Positions 17,302 through 26,379 of a stretch of DNA of 64,000 nucleotides are shown here, in pieces. Where the stretch lies: positions 124,001 to 188,000 of the forward strand of contig NZ_SOGN01000035.1 in assembly GCF_004403395.1 (NCBI RefSeq), in the 5' to 3' direction. The position numbers and the translations under genes were made by a program. The DNA is from Cryobacterium cheniae (GTDB lineage: Bacteria; Actinomycetota; Actinomycetes; Actinomycetales; Microbacteriaceae). The notes below the pieces were generated by a model that saw nothing but the letters and a program-made list of their open reading frames with translations, made no database searches and had not been told where the DNA came from. Each line of letters starts with the position of its first letter. The first letter of the stretch is position 1.

Positions 17302-18123
17302 ATGACCCCCGATTCCGTCTCCGACAATGCTCAGCAAGCGGCACGTAGCGCCGAGGGCAGCCGCACCTTCCAGTTGCTGGCCCGCACCGGTTACGCGGTG
17401 AACGGCCTGCTGCACGTCATGATCGGCGCCATCGCCATCAGCGTGGCCACGGGTGTGGAAGGTGGGTCGGCAGACCAGTCGGGCGCACTCGCCCAACTGG
17501 CCGGCACCCCCGGCGGCGTGTTCGTGCTGTGGACGGTGGCGCTCGGCCTGGCCTCGCTCGGCCTCTGGTACCTGGTCCAGGCATTCCTCGAACCCGCCCG
17601 GGATCCGAAACGCAAGTGGGCTCACCGCGCAGTCCTGATCGGCAAGGGCGCCGTCTTCCTGTTCATCGCGGGAACGGCGTTCACATTCGCGCGCGGAGCG
17701 TCGTCGGACTCGTCGGAGACTTCCAGCGATTCCACCGCGAGGCTGCTCTCCATTCCCGGCGGTGTCGTGCTCCTCTTCGTCGCCGGCCTGGCCGTGGTCG
17801 TGATCGGCGGCGTCTTCGTTCACCGCGGCGCCACCCACGGGTTCACCGACAGCATCACGGTTCCCGGCGGGCCGGCCGGCTCGGTGGTCGTCATCCTCGG
17901 CACCGTGGGCTACATCGCGGAGGGGGTTGCGCTGGCGACCGTGGGCATCCTCTTCACCATTGCGGCGTTCACGCTCGACCCGGAGAAGGCAACCGGTATG
18001 GACGGCGCGCTGAAGTCCCTCGTGGAGCTGCCGTTCGGGGTGGCGATCCTGGTCCTGGTCGGCGCCGGACTGATCGCCTACGGCGTGTACTGCTTCGCCC
18101 GGGCACGGCTCGCCCGACTCTGA
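17302..18123 (+). CDS. DUF1206 integral membrane protein
   Basis: This 273-residue protein consists of three repeated units of two membrane helices each, the DUF1206 architecture. Each unit starts with a G-Y-x-x-x-G-like helix (ARTGYAVNGLLHVMIG, LIGKGAVFLFIAGTAF, LGTVGYIAEGVALATVG) and ends in a second hydrophobic helix followed by an aromatic or basic exit. It is probably in the cytoplasmic membrane. The function of the family is unknown to me. It sits divergently in front of nusA, where rimP is often found, and is convergent with proS across the second 65-bp palindromic repeat. Confidence 0.85.
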   Translation: MTPDSVSDNAQQAARSAEGSRTFQLLARTGYAVNGLLHVMIGAIAISVATGVEGGSADQSGALAQLAGTPGGVFVLWTVALGLASLGLWYLVQAFLEPARDPKRKWAHRAVLIGKGAVFLFIAGTAFTFARGASSDSSETSSDSTARLLSIPGGVVLLFVAGLAVVVIGGVFVHRGATHGFTDSITVPGGPAGSVVVILGTVGYIAEGVALATVGILFTIAAFTLDPEKATGMDGALKSLVELPFGVAILVLVGAGLIAYGVYCFARARLARL

Positions 18124-18125
18124 CG

Positions 18126-18190
18126 CTCGCGGCGCAGGTTACGGACGCGGGCGCACGGAAGAACGTGCGCCCGCTTCCACAGGGTGCGCC
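18126..18190 (+). repeat. 65-bp palindromic intergenic repeat, copy 2
   Basis: GCGGGCGCACG (18147-18157), a 6-base loop and CGTGCGCCCGC (18164-18174) form a perfect 11-bp hairpin. The element is flanked by CTCGCGGCGCAGG and CTTCCACAGGGTGCGCC, shared with copy 1 at 10518-10582 in opposite orientation. It lies between the convergent DUF1206 and proS genes. Confidence 0.7.
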
Positions 18191-18223
18191 GCGGGTGCCG
18201 GAGCGGCGCGGCCCATCCGTCGG

Positions 18224-19987
18224 TCAGGCGAAGCTGGCGGCCAGCTCGGCGACGGCCACCTGGGTGCGTTCCCCGCTGCGACGGTCCCAGAGTTCGACGA
18301 TCCCGTCGGCGGCGCCGCGGCCCACGATGACGATGACGGGGATGCCGATCAGTTCCGCATCACCGAACTTGACCCCGGGCGACACTTTGCGGCGGTCGTC
18401 GTAGAGCACGTCGCGCTGGACGCCCTCGAGCATCGCGACGACGGTTCCGGCGGTCTCGAAGACGACCTCGTCACGGCCGGTGGCGATCACGTGCACGTCG
18501 AACGGCGCGACGGTTTCGGGCCAGATCAGGCCCTTCGCGTCGTTGTTCAGTTCGGCGATGGTGGCGAGGATGCGAGTCACGCCGATCCCGTAGGAACCCA
18601 TCGTGACCGTGACGAGCTTGCCGTTCTCGTCGAGAACCTTGAGACCGAGCGCCTCGGCGTACTTGCGGCCGAGCTGGAAGACATGACCGATCTCCATGCC
18701 GCGAGCGAGCTCCACCGGGCCGGAACCGTCGGGGGCCGGGTCGCCGGCACGCACCTCGGCGGCCTCGATGGTGCCGTCCAGCGCGAAGTCGCGGTCGGCG
18801 ACGAGCCCGAAGACGTGGCGGCCGGGCTCGTTCGCGCCGGTGATCCACTCGGTTCCCGGCACGACACGCGGGTCGCCGAGGAAACGGATGCCGGTGGCCG
18901 ACTTCTCGCCGAGCACCGCCCCGTTCGCGGACCAGGGTCCGATGTAGCCCTTGACCAGCCCGGGGAACCTGGCGAAGTCGGTTTCGTTCGCGGCCTCCAC
19001 CTCGGCCGGGGCGACGGCCACCTCGACACGCTTGAGGTCCACCTCACGGTCGCCGGGGAGGCCGATCACGAGGAGCTCACGGGTGCCGTCGGGCTGGATG
19101 AGCGCGAGGACGACGTTCTTGAGGGTGTCCGCGCCGGTCCAGGCGCGGCCATCGGGTCGCGGGTGGTCGCTGTTGGCCCGGTCGACGAGGGTCTGGATGG
19201 TGGGGGTGTCCGGGGTGTCGAAGACCTCGGCGGCGGGGAAGCCCGCCCAGTCGATCGACGGCGGGACGACCGTGCGGAACGCCTCGATGTTGGCCGCGTA
19301 TCCGCCGGCCGAGCGAACGAAGGTGTCCTCCCCGACCGGGGTCGGGTGCAGGAACTCTTCACTCCTGGAGCCGCCCATCGCGCCGGCGTCCGCCTGCACG
19401 ATGACGTATTCGAGGCCGAGCCGGGCGAAGATGCGCTCATAGGCGTCGCGCTGGGCCTGGTAGCTCTGGTCGAGGCCGGCATCCGTGTAGTCGAAGGAGT
19501 AAGCATCCTTCATCGTGAATTCGCGACCGCGTAGCAGCCCGCCGCGGGACCGGGCCTCATCGCGGTACTTGTCCTGGATCTGGAAGATCGACAGGGGCAG
19601 GTCCTTGTAGGAGCTGTAGAGGTCCTTCACGAGGAGGGTGAAGACCTCTTCATGGGTGGGCGCGAGGAGCATATCGCTGCCCTTGCGGTCCTTGAGCCGG
19701 AACAGGCCGTCGCCGTATTCGTCCCAGCGGCCCGTGATCTCGTAGGGCTCGCGCGGCAGCAGTGCCGGGAAGTGCACCTCGAAAGCGCCGGCCGCGGCCA
19801 TCTCCTCTCGCACGATCGTCTCGATCTTGGCCTTGACGCGCAGGCCGATCGGGAGCCAGGCGAAGATTCCGGGGGCCTGGCGGCGGATGTACCCGGCGCG
19901 CACCAGCAGTCGATGGCTGGTGACCTCGGCATCCGAGGGGTCTTCGCGGAGAGTACGGAGGAAGTAGTTGGACATACGAATAGGCAC
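18224..19987 (-). CDS. proS: Prolyl-tRNA synthetase (bacterial type with insertion domain)
   Basis: ProRS charges tRNA-Pro. The 587-residue protein has class II motif 1 (the [20 protein letters not shown] region), motif 2 ([19 protein letters not shown]), the INS editing domain between motifs 2 and 3 (about residues 220-400), motif 3 (GSYGIGVTR) and the C-terminal anticodon-binding domain. I chose GTG 19987 because related actinobacterial ProRS begin with x-x-x-R-M-S and because TAAGAT lies 7 bases upstream. ATG 19975 is the alternative, four codons later. In many actinobacteria proS adjoins the dxr-rip-ispG group; here a glycan cluster separates it from ispG. Confidence 0.95.
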   Translation of the reverse strand: MPIRMSNYFLRTLREDPSDAEVTSHRLLVRAGYIRRQAPGIFAWLPIGLRVKAKIETIVREEMAAAGAFEVHFPALLPREPYEITGRWDEYGDGLFRLKDRKGSDMLLAPTHEEVFTLLVKDLYSSYKDLPLSIFQIQDKYRDEARSRGGLLRGREFTMKDAYSFDYTDAGLDQSYQAQRDAYERIFARLGLEYVIVQADAGAMGGSRSEEFLHPTPVGEDTFVRSAGGYAANIEAFRTVVPPSIDWAGFPAAEVFDTPDTPTIQTLVDRANSDHPRPDGRAWTGADTLKNVVLALIQPDGTRELLVIGLPGDREVDLKRVEVAVAPAEVEAANETDFARFPGLVKGYIGPWSANGAVLGEKSATGIRFLGDPRVVPGTEWITGANEPGRHVFGLVADRDFALDGTIEAAEVRAGDPAPDGSGPVELARGMEIGHVFQLGRKYAEALGLKVLDENGKLVTVTMGSYGIGVTRILATIAELNNDAKGLIWPETVAPFDVHVIATGRDEVVFETAGTVVAMLEGVQRDVLYDDRRKVSPGVKFGDAELIGIPVIVIVGRGAADGIVELWDRRSGERTQVAVAELAASFA

Positions 19988-19994
19988 GTGCCCA

Positions 19995-20000
19995 ATCTTA
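19995..20000 (-). promoter_or_regulatory. -10 box of proS, near-leaderless
   Basis: TAAGAT on the minus strand is 7 bases before GTG 19987, giving a leader of zero to one base. No Shine-Dalgarno sequence is present. The rest of 19988-20247 is AT-richer than its surroundings and shows no other clear element. Confidence 0.5.
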
Positions 20001-20247
20001 GCGACGGCGTATTTCGGATTGGAACGGAGCGTGGACGGCTGTTGATCGACCAATCGAGCCCAACTCATTTCGCTGCAAACCGAGGGAGTAGGCAAGATCA
20101 CCGAACCCAGCTACGATCACGACCTAGCAAGGCAAGATGAGGAAAAGTTAGCTTTCATCGAGCAATTCAAGTGACTGGTACCGAGAACCCGAAACTCCAA
20201 CACTCAAGCCGAGTGACCCATTCGCCAAGGCCTCAGGGAGCATACCC

Positions 20248-22818
20248 GTGCCATTCAAAGCCACTTCCCTCGCGCGCACAGCGGTCATCCTCGTGCAAGG
20301 CATTGTCCTCACGTTCGGAATGATCCCTCTCGCCACCGCCCCCGTCGACATTCGTGCAGCAGTCGGGGCAGTCAATCTCGTGTCGAATCCGTCCTTGGAA
20401 CAGGGGAAGCCCTGGCCGACGTGCTTCTCTCCGGCGGGCTGGGGCACTGCGGCCGCCTGGTCGCTCGTCGCGGGCCCAACGGGCGGCCGTGCGGTCTCGC
20501 TGACCGTGAAAAACTACACGTCGGGGGATCGGAAACTGCTCCAGACAGAAACGAATGCCTGCGCACCGGCAGTCATACCCGGACAGACCTACCGGATCGG
20601 CATCTGGCATAAGTCCACAGCGCAAAGCGCGCTGACGGTTTTCCGGCACACCGCCGACGGCTGGTTCTATTGGGGCGACTTCGGCAAGGTGCCCGCGAGC
20701 ACGTCCTGGGTCGAGGCTTCGGCGACAACGCCCGTCATACCGGCCGGAACCGACCGCATCGTCTTCGGACTCTCACTCTCGTCCAACGGAACTCTGACCA
20801 CCGATGATTACTCCCTCACGCAAGTGAGCGCGACGCCGCCACCCCCAACGGGCGGGACGCCGCCACCAACAAACGAACTGATAGTCAATGGATCCCTCGC
20901 CGCGGGCACCACGACCCCGACCTGCTTCGTCACGGCCGGATGGGGGGACAGGCTGGTTTCCCAGGGACTCGACGCGGATACGCCGACGACAGCGCCGGCC
21001 GGTTCCCGTTCCTACCGCATCGCCGTCTCCAACCGGGTTTCCGGCGACGCCAAGCTGTTGCAATCGGAGGCGCCAGGATGCGCCCCGTCGGTGATCGCTG
21101 GTGTCGGCTACCAGGTCTCGGTCGATTACAAGTCGACCGCGACAGGGAACGGTCTCACGGTCTTCAAACACACGGCCACCGGCTGGTCGTACTGGACGGA
21201 GCTCCAATCGTTGCCCGCGAGTGCGCAGTGGACGACGGCACGCGCAACTCTGCCGTTGATTCCCACCGGAGTGGACCGGGTCTCTTTCGGCCTCTCAATT
21301 TCTTCGAACGGCACGCTTCTGACCACGAATTACTCCATGACTTCGCTGGCCGCAGTGCCTCCACCACCGACCACGGACCCGGCGCCCACAAGTCCGGCGA
21401 CAGTGGGGACCTGGAAAGTCCTCGACGTTGACATGCCCTTGCGCACCGTCCACACGACGCTCCTCCACGATGGCCGACTTCTCCTCATCGCCGGCAGCGG
21501 GAATGACGGCGCTCAGTTCGCGGCAGGCACATTCCGTGCAGTCGTGTGGTCGCCCGACACCAACGTCTACACCGAAGTCCCGGTGCCCTATGACATGTTC
21601 TGTGCCGGACACGTGACTCTTTCCGACGGCAAGGTACTCGTCGCCGGCGGCACCCAGGCCTTTCCCACGCAGGATCAAGGACCGAACACGTTCAAGGGAT
21701 CGAACAAAAGCTACTATTTCGATCCGAGCGACAACCAGTTCCATCCTCTGTCCGACATGGCCGGTGCGCACTGGTATCCGACCCTCACGAAGCTCGGTGA
21801 CGGCGACGTGTGGTCGGCCGGCGGCCTCGACGAGAAGGCCGAGGGCACAGTCCTCACCGAGATGTTCGACTCCTCCCAGATGAAATGGCTCCCCGCGGGC
21901 CAGGTTCCCCAGACCTGGAGTTTCTGGGGCACCTACCCGCACATGTATCTCCTCGACGACGGGATGCTGTTTTATTCCGGCGGCCACACCTTCGGAAACG
22001 GTCTTCCCGGAACCGGCGCGTCCCTCTACGACTGGCGCACCGCCCAGATCTGGGATGTACCCGGGTTACGTCAGAAGGATCTCCGAGACCAGGCCGGATC
22101 CGTGCTGCTCCCACCCGCCCAGGACCAGAAGGTCATGATCGTCGGCGGCGGAAACTCGGACACGAACAATGCCGCGACGAACACGGTCGACATCATCGAC
22201 CTGTCGCAGGCCTCCCCGGCATATAAAGCGGGACCGGACTTGCCCGGCCCCGGCAAAATGTACGTCAACCTGGTCACCCTCCCGGATCGCACCGTCCTGG
22301 CGGCGGACGGTGCTCAGTTCAACCGTTCGAACAACGTCAACACCGCGGCGATCTATGATCCCAAGTCCGGGCTCTGGAAGTCGATCGGAGGCGATCCGAT
22401 CGGTCGCAACTATCATTCGAGCGCCACTCTGCTGCCCGATGGTCGTGTCGTCGTCCTGGGCTCCAATCCCCTCGACAACAGCTTTGAGCTGAAGATCTCG
22501 GTGTACAGCCCGCCCTATCTGTACAAGGGAGAACGACCCTCAGTCGCGGGCATGCCCACCGCCGCCAAATACGGCGCTTCGTTCCCCATCACGGTGACCG
22601 GTGACGTGGTGTCCGCCAGTCTGACGGCGCCCATGTCCCCCACGCACCAAACCGATACGAATGCGCGGCTGGTGGACTTGCCCATCGCCGGCACGGGAAA
22701 CTCGAGGGTTGTTCAAATACCCGCTAATCCCAACCTCCTCCCCCCAGGCCCTTACATGTTGACCGTCCTGGACAGCAACGGCGTGCCGAGCACGGCAGAT
22801 TGGATATGGGTCTCCTAA
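20248..22818 (+). CDS. glxA: Secreted GlxA-like copper radical oxidase (galactose oxidase fold) with duplicated N-terminal domains
   Basis: This 856-residue protein has a signal peptide (about 1-39). Two homologous modules follow (about 41-195 and 208-368, each starting with N-x-S/G-L and a T-C-F-x-x-A-G-W-G motif), joined by Pro/Thr linkers. The rest is a Kelch-type propeller (about 385-750) and a C-terminal early-set-like domain. The copper-radical site is intact by motif: Cys452 (MFCAG) with Tyr510 (HWYPT) as the expected thioether pair, Tyr722-His723 (RNYHS) and His800 (PTHQTDTN). Streptomyces GlxA oxidises a cell-surface glycan made by the synthase CslA. Here a GT2 synthase lies two genes downstream. 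The GTG start has AGGGAG 7 bases upstream. Base composition is lower in GC than the flanking proS. Confidence 0.88.
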   Translation: MPFKATSLARTAVILVQGIVLTFGMIPLATAPVDIRAAVGAVNLVSNPSLEQGKPWPTCFSPAGWGTAAAWSLVAGPTGGRAVSLTVKNYTSGDRKLLQTETNACAPAVIPGQTYRIGIWHKSTAQSALTVFRHTADGWFYWGDFGKVPASTSWVEASATTPVIPAGTDRIVFGLSLSSNGTLTTDDYSLTQVSATPPPPTGGTPPPTNELIVNGSLAAGTTTPTCFVTAGWGDRLVSQGLDADTPTTAPAGSRSYRIAVSNRVSGDAKLLQSEAPGCAPSVIAGVGYQVSVDYKSTATGNGLTVFKHTATGWSYWTELQSLPASAQWTTARATLPLIPTGVDRVSFGLSISSNGTLLTTNYSMTSLAAVPPPPTTDPAPTSPATVGTWKVLDVDMPLRTVHTTLLHDGRLLLIAGSGNDGAQFAAGTFRAVVWSPDTNVYTEVPVPYDMFCAGHVTLSDGKVLVAGGTQAFPTQDQGPNTFKGSNKSYYFDPSDNQFHPLSDMAGAHWYPTLTKLGDGDVWSAGGLDEKAEGTVLTEMFDSSQMKWLPAGQVPQTWSFWGTYPHMYLLDDGMLFYSGGHTFGNGLPGTGASLYDWRTAQIWDVPGLRQKDLRDQAGSVLLPPAQDQKVMIVGGGNSDTNNAATNTVDIIDLSQASPAYKAGPDLPGPGKMYVNLVTLPDRTVLAADGAQFNRSNNVNTAAIYDPKSGLWKSIGGDPIGRNYHSSATLLPDGRVVVLGSNPLDNSFELKISVYSPPYLYKGERPSVAGMPTAAKYGASFPITVTGDVVSASLTAPMSPTHQTDTNARLVDLPIAGTGNSRVVQIPANPNLLPPGPYMLTVLDSNGVPSTADWIWVS

Positions 22819-22819
22819 C

Positions 22820-23401
22820 ATGAACACTTCAAAACGTCATCCATGGCAGAAAATCGTCGTCAGCGTTGCTCTGATGACCGGAGCCTCCTTGGCTGCCGGG
22901 GGCGCTGTCGTCGCCCAGCCGTGGGCCGCATCCTCGGTCCAGGCTTCAGCCCAACAGATGGGCGTCAAATCCACCCAGAATCCGGTTGCGCTGGATCTGA
23001 AGGACGCAAAAGTGTCCGGGCTGGGTAACAAGAAGGAAACCCCACTGGCGGAGAGCGCTTCGGAGGGGAAGGCCAAGGCCCGTGATCCGAAGACGCTGCC
23101 GGGGAAGCGCCCCGCTATCGACCCCGTGAAAGAGTTGAAGAAGCTCTCCATATCCCTCGGCGGCTGTCTCCGTGAATACGGGGCGGCCGGACAATGCCTG
23201 CCGGTGATTCCGCCGAGCCAGGCCGCGCATGTGAAGGAAATGGTCGACGACGGCTTGAACCCGAACTCGATGCCTCACACCTGGACCTGCTCCGAGGTGC
23301 GCCAGTATTTCCCCGACGGCATCGAGATTCGCCAGAAGAAGACCGACCCGCAGCGTCTCGACCTCGACCGCAACGGCATCGGCTGCTCCCCCGAGGACTG
23401 A
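22820..23401 (+). CDS. Small secreted protein with excalibur-like C-terminal motif
   Basis: This 193-residue protein has a signal peptide (about 1-37, ending near AQPWAA), a charged, probably flexible segment (about 45-105) and a Cys-containing C-terminal domain. That domain ends in TWTCSEVRQYFPDGI and DLDRNGIGCS, which resembles the calcium-binding excalibur motif DxDxDGxxC. It starts one base after the oxidase stop codon, so the two are almost certainly co-translated and may act together outside the membrane. No enzymatic motif is visible. The role is unknown. Confidence 0.75.
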   Translation: MNTSKRHPWQKIVVSVALMTGASLAAGGAVVAQPWAASSVQASAQQMGVKSTQNPVALDLKDAKVSGLGNKKETPLAESASEGKAKARDPKTLPGKRPAIDPVKELKKLSISLGGCLREYGAAGQCLPVIPPSQAAHVKEMVDDGLNPNSMPHTWTCSEVRQYFPDGIEIRQKKTDPQRLDLDRNGIGCSPED

Positions 23402-23483
23402 CAGCCGACGCCGGCCCCACGGGCCGACCCCTCGAAGAATTCCCAACCCCCCACCTCGCCCTTTCACCCGAGAAAGGTTTACT

Positions 23484-24764
23484 GTGCTCATTTCTGCCGC
23501 CCACGTCGCCGTCCTGCTCATCACCGCATGCCTGGTGCTGCTCGCCTGCTCGACACTGTTCCTGTCCACCTACGCCTGGTGGAGTCCGGACCATCGGAGC
23601 ACGACCGGGTACCCCGACATCTTGCCGGCGAACGAGCACAGCTTCTCGCTCATCATGCCCTGTCGAACCGAGCGGGAAGAGGTGATGCGGGCCACCCTCG
23701 CGCGGCTTCTGCAGCAGACTCACTCGCGGGTCGAGGTGATCATCTCGGTCGGTGACGACGACCCCGACACGGTGGCGATCGCGCATGCCCTGGCGAAGGA
23801 GCACCCGGATTCGGTGCGGGTGAGCGTCGACAGCAATGCGGTCAAGAACAAGCCACGGCAGCTCAATACGGCGCTGAAGCTCTGCCGCAATGACATCGTC
23901 GGCATCTTCGATGCCGAATCGATTGCTGCGCCGACCCTGCTCGCCCATATCGACAGTGTCTTCCAGCATCGGAACGCCGACGTCGTGCAGGGTGCCGTGC
24001 AGCTGGTCAACTTCAGCGACAGCTGGTACTCGCTGCGCAACTGCCTCGAGTATTTCATCTGGTTTCGCTCACGCCTCCACGCCCACGCGAAGAGCGGCTT
24101 CATCCCGCTCGGCGGCAACACGGTGTTCGTCAAGCGCGACCTGCTTGTCTCCGTGGGCGGCTGGGACGGCGATTGTCTCGCCGAGGACTGCGACCTGGGC
24201 GTCCGCCTGTCGGTGCTCAAGCGACGCATTGTCGTCGCGTACTCGCCCGACCTGGTCACCAGGGAGGAGACTCCGGACTCCCTGGCCTCTCTCATCCGGC
24301 AACGCACCCGCTGGTCGCTCGGCTTCATGCAGGTCTACGCCAAGGGGGATTGGCGCCGGATGCCGACCGGCATTCAGCGGGTGAACGCCTGGTGGACGCT
24401 GACCCAGCAGCATTTCATGGCCCTCGCCGGAGTACTGATCCCGATCTCGATCATGCTGGCCCTCTTCGCCAAGTTCCCCCTTCCGATCACCATGGCGACG
24501 TTCCTGCCGCTCATTCCGACATTCGCGTTGTTCACGCTCGAGATCTGCATGCTGCACGAATTCGGAAAGGACCACAGTTTCCGGATTCGTGCGCGCGACT
24601 ATCTGCGCCTCGTGTTGGGCGCCCCGGCCTACCAGGTCCTCCTCGCGATCTCGGCGATCCGCGCACTCGGCAAGTTCTACACCGGAGATTTCCGCTGGGA
24701 CAAGACAGCCCACAACGGCGCGCACCTGAACCTGGCGGAAGTAAGACTGGCGGACGCACGATGA
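23484..24764 (+). CDS. Membrane glycosyltransferase family 2, cellulose-synthase-like
   Basis: The 426-residue protein has an N-terminal membrane helix (about 5-28), a cytosolic GT-A domain and a cluster of C-terminal helices (about 310-395). The processive-GT2 signature is present: Asp cluster GDDD (90-93), DxD-like FDAES (142-146), the acceptor-site AEDCD (233-237) and QRTRW (273-277). Such enzymes polymerise a nucleotide sugar while exporting the chain. It is shorter than Streptomyces CslA but sits beside a GlxA-like oxidase in the same way. The polymer is unknown. GTG 23484 is supported by AAAGG just upstream. The stop overlaps the next start (ATGA). Confidence 0.88.
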   Translation: MLISAAHVAVLLITACLVLLACSTLFLSTYAWWSPDHRSTTGYPDILPANEHSFSLIMPCRTEREEVMRATLARLLQQTHSRVEVIISVGDDDPDTVAIAHALAKEHPDSVRVSVDSNAVKNKPRQLNTALKLCRNDIVGIFDAESIAAPTLLAHIDSVFQHRNADVVQGAVQLVNFSDSWYSLRNCLEYFIWFRSRLHAHAKSGFIPLGGNTVFVKRDLLVSVGGWDGDCLAEDCDLGVRLSVLKRRIVVAYSPDLVTREETPDSLASLIRQRTRWSLGFMQVYAKGDWRRMPTGIQRVNAWWTLTQQHFMALAGVLIPISIMLALFAKFPLPITMATFLPLIPTFALFTLEICMLHEFGKDHSFRIRARDYLRLVLGAPAYQVLLAISAIRALGKFYTGDFRWDKTAHNGAHLNLAEVRLADAR

Positions 24765-26332
24765 GTTCGGTGTTGACGCGGGAACCTGACGCGCTCCCCC
24801 GCTGGTCCGTCGGACGCCTGGCCCGCCTGGTCCGCCCGGACACGGCAGCCGTTATCGCCATAGTGCTGGTCGCCAGCACCGTGTTCTTCACGAACCTCAC
24901 GGGGCCCGCCTTCCAGGATGACGAGGGCACGTACACGGCCCAGGCGCTGAGTCTGGATGATGGCGACCTGGCCCCCTATACCTATTGGTACGACCATCCC
25001 CCCGTCGGGTGGATCCAGCTGGCCATGCTCATTTGGATCCCCCGGTTGTTCGGGCTGGGCGACGGCATTGATATCGCCGCGATGCGCTACGTCATCGCCC
25101 TGTACTTCGTTGCGAACGCGGTTCTGATCTATCTGATCGCTCGGAGGATCACGGTCACAATGACGTTTGCCCTGCTGGGCGTCGCCGCCTTCGTTTTCTC
25201 ACCGCTGTCGCTGAGCCTCGGGCGCCAGATATTCCTGGATACGATCGCCTTGCCCTGGCTGCTGCTCGCGTTCTATCTCGTCCTGTCCCCGCGGATGGCC
25301 TTGTGGAGCCACGCGGCCGCAGGGGCGAGCTTCGCCATCGCGGTGCTGTCGAAACTCACGGCGGCCGTCATGGGACCGGCGCTCCTGGTCGCCCTCATCG
25401 ACCGGCGCGCCTGGCAGGGGCGGATGTTCTCGGTCATGGGGTTCCTCACCGTCGGCGCCCTGGTCCTCGCGTTCTACCCGCTCATGGCATTGCTCCGCGG
25501 CGAGCTGGTCTCAGGTGACGGGCACGTGTCGCTTCAGGACGGCCTGCTCTACCAGTTCACGGCACGCGAAGGCTCCGGATATGTCTGGGAGGCCGGTTCG
25601 GCCCGATCGGAGCTGCTGCTCTCCTGGGCAGTCGGAGACGGATTCCTGGTCGTCGGTGGGGCGATAGCGGCGGCACTCTGCCTCGTAAGCCGCCGCACTC
25701 GGTGGGTGACGGTCGCGGTGGGCAGCTTCTTCATGCCGGTGATGGTCGGAGAGGGTTACCTGCCCAGCATGTACATCGTCGCGGGAATCCCTTTCCTCTG
25801 CATTGCCCTCGCCGCGGCATCCGATTTGATCCGGCGTGCCGTGCTCCGGCTTGGCCGGGACCGACTGCCGAACCAGGCCCTCGCAACGCCCATCGTTCTC
25901 GTTGGCGTGACCCTGCTGATGCTGGTCCAGACACCGGTTCTCGGCTGGGTCGCAAGGGACCGCGAGTTGCTCAGTTCGGACCAGAATTCCGACTTCCGCG
26001 ACACGCTCGAATGGATGCGCGCGAATGTTCCACGCGATGACGTCGTGCTCACTCCCTACTCGATGTGGCATGACCTCGACTCGAGGGGATGGGATGACAG
26101 CTGGACGATGATCGCTCTCGAAAAGGCCGATCTCGACCCTGCTTACAAGGTCCAGCACCCGACTGGGTGGGAAGGGATCGAATGGATCATCGAGGGTCCG
26201 ACCGTTCGATCGAATCTGGAAGTCCTCGGCCTGACCACGGCATCAACCGCGTTGCAGAACTCCGAGATCGTCCGCACCTTCGGCGCCTGGAACATCCGTC
26301 GCGTGCAAACCGACGCGAGTGTCGGACCCTGA
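24761..26332 (+). CDS. GT39-type (PMT/ArnT-like) polytopic glycosyltransferase
   Basis: This 523-residue protein has about a dozen membrane helices. The first periplasmic loop contains FQDDEGTYTAQAL, matching the acidic catalytic DE motif of the PMT/ArnT (GT-C) superfamily, followed by YDHPPVGWIQLA, also characteristic. GT39 enzymes take a polyprenyl-phosphate-linked sugar and transfer it to an extracytoplasmic acceptor. The C-terminal part is a soluble extracytoplasmic domain. The ATG overlaps the previous stop by 4 bases. The adjacent GT2-GtrA gene could supply its lipid-linked donor. The acceptor (glycan, lipid or protein) is not known. Confidence 0.85.
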   Translation: MSSVLTREPDALPRWSVGRLARLVRPDTAAVIAIVLVASTVFFTNLTGPAFQDDEGTYTAQALSLDDGDLAPYTYWYDHPPVGWIQLAMLIWIPRLFGLGDGIDIAAMRYVIALYFVANAVLIYLIARRITVTMTFALLGVAAFVFSPLSLSLGRQIFLDTIALPWLLLAFYLVLSPRMALWSHAAAGASFAIAVLSKLTAAVMGPALLVALIDRRAWQGRMFSVMGFLTVGALVLAFYPLMALLRGELVSGDGHVSLQDGLLYQFTAREGSGYVWEAGSARSELLLSWAVGDGFLVVGGAIAAALCLVSRRTRWVTVAVGSFFMPVMVGEGYLPSMYIVAGIPFLCIALAAASDLIRRAVLRLGRDRLPNQALATPIVLVGVTLLMLVQTPVLGWVARDRELLSSDQNSDFRDTLEWMRANVPRDDVVLTPYSMWHDLDSRGWDDSWTMIALEKADLDPAYKVQHPTGWEGIEWIIEGPTVRSNLEVLGLTTASTALQNSEIVRTFGAWNIRRVQTDASVGP

Positions 26333-26379
26333 TTCGCGATCGCCCCGCCTTGTCCCTCTCCGCCCGAAAGAAGGTTCAC

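Noticed and set aside
19988-20247. Small gene in the 260-base gap before the oxidase
   Set aside because: Frames here lack a start with a ribosome site and have no conserved features; the region looks like a promoter stretch.
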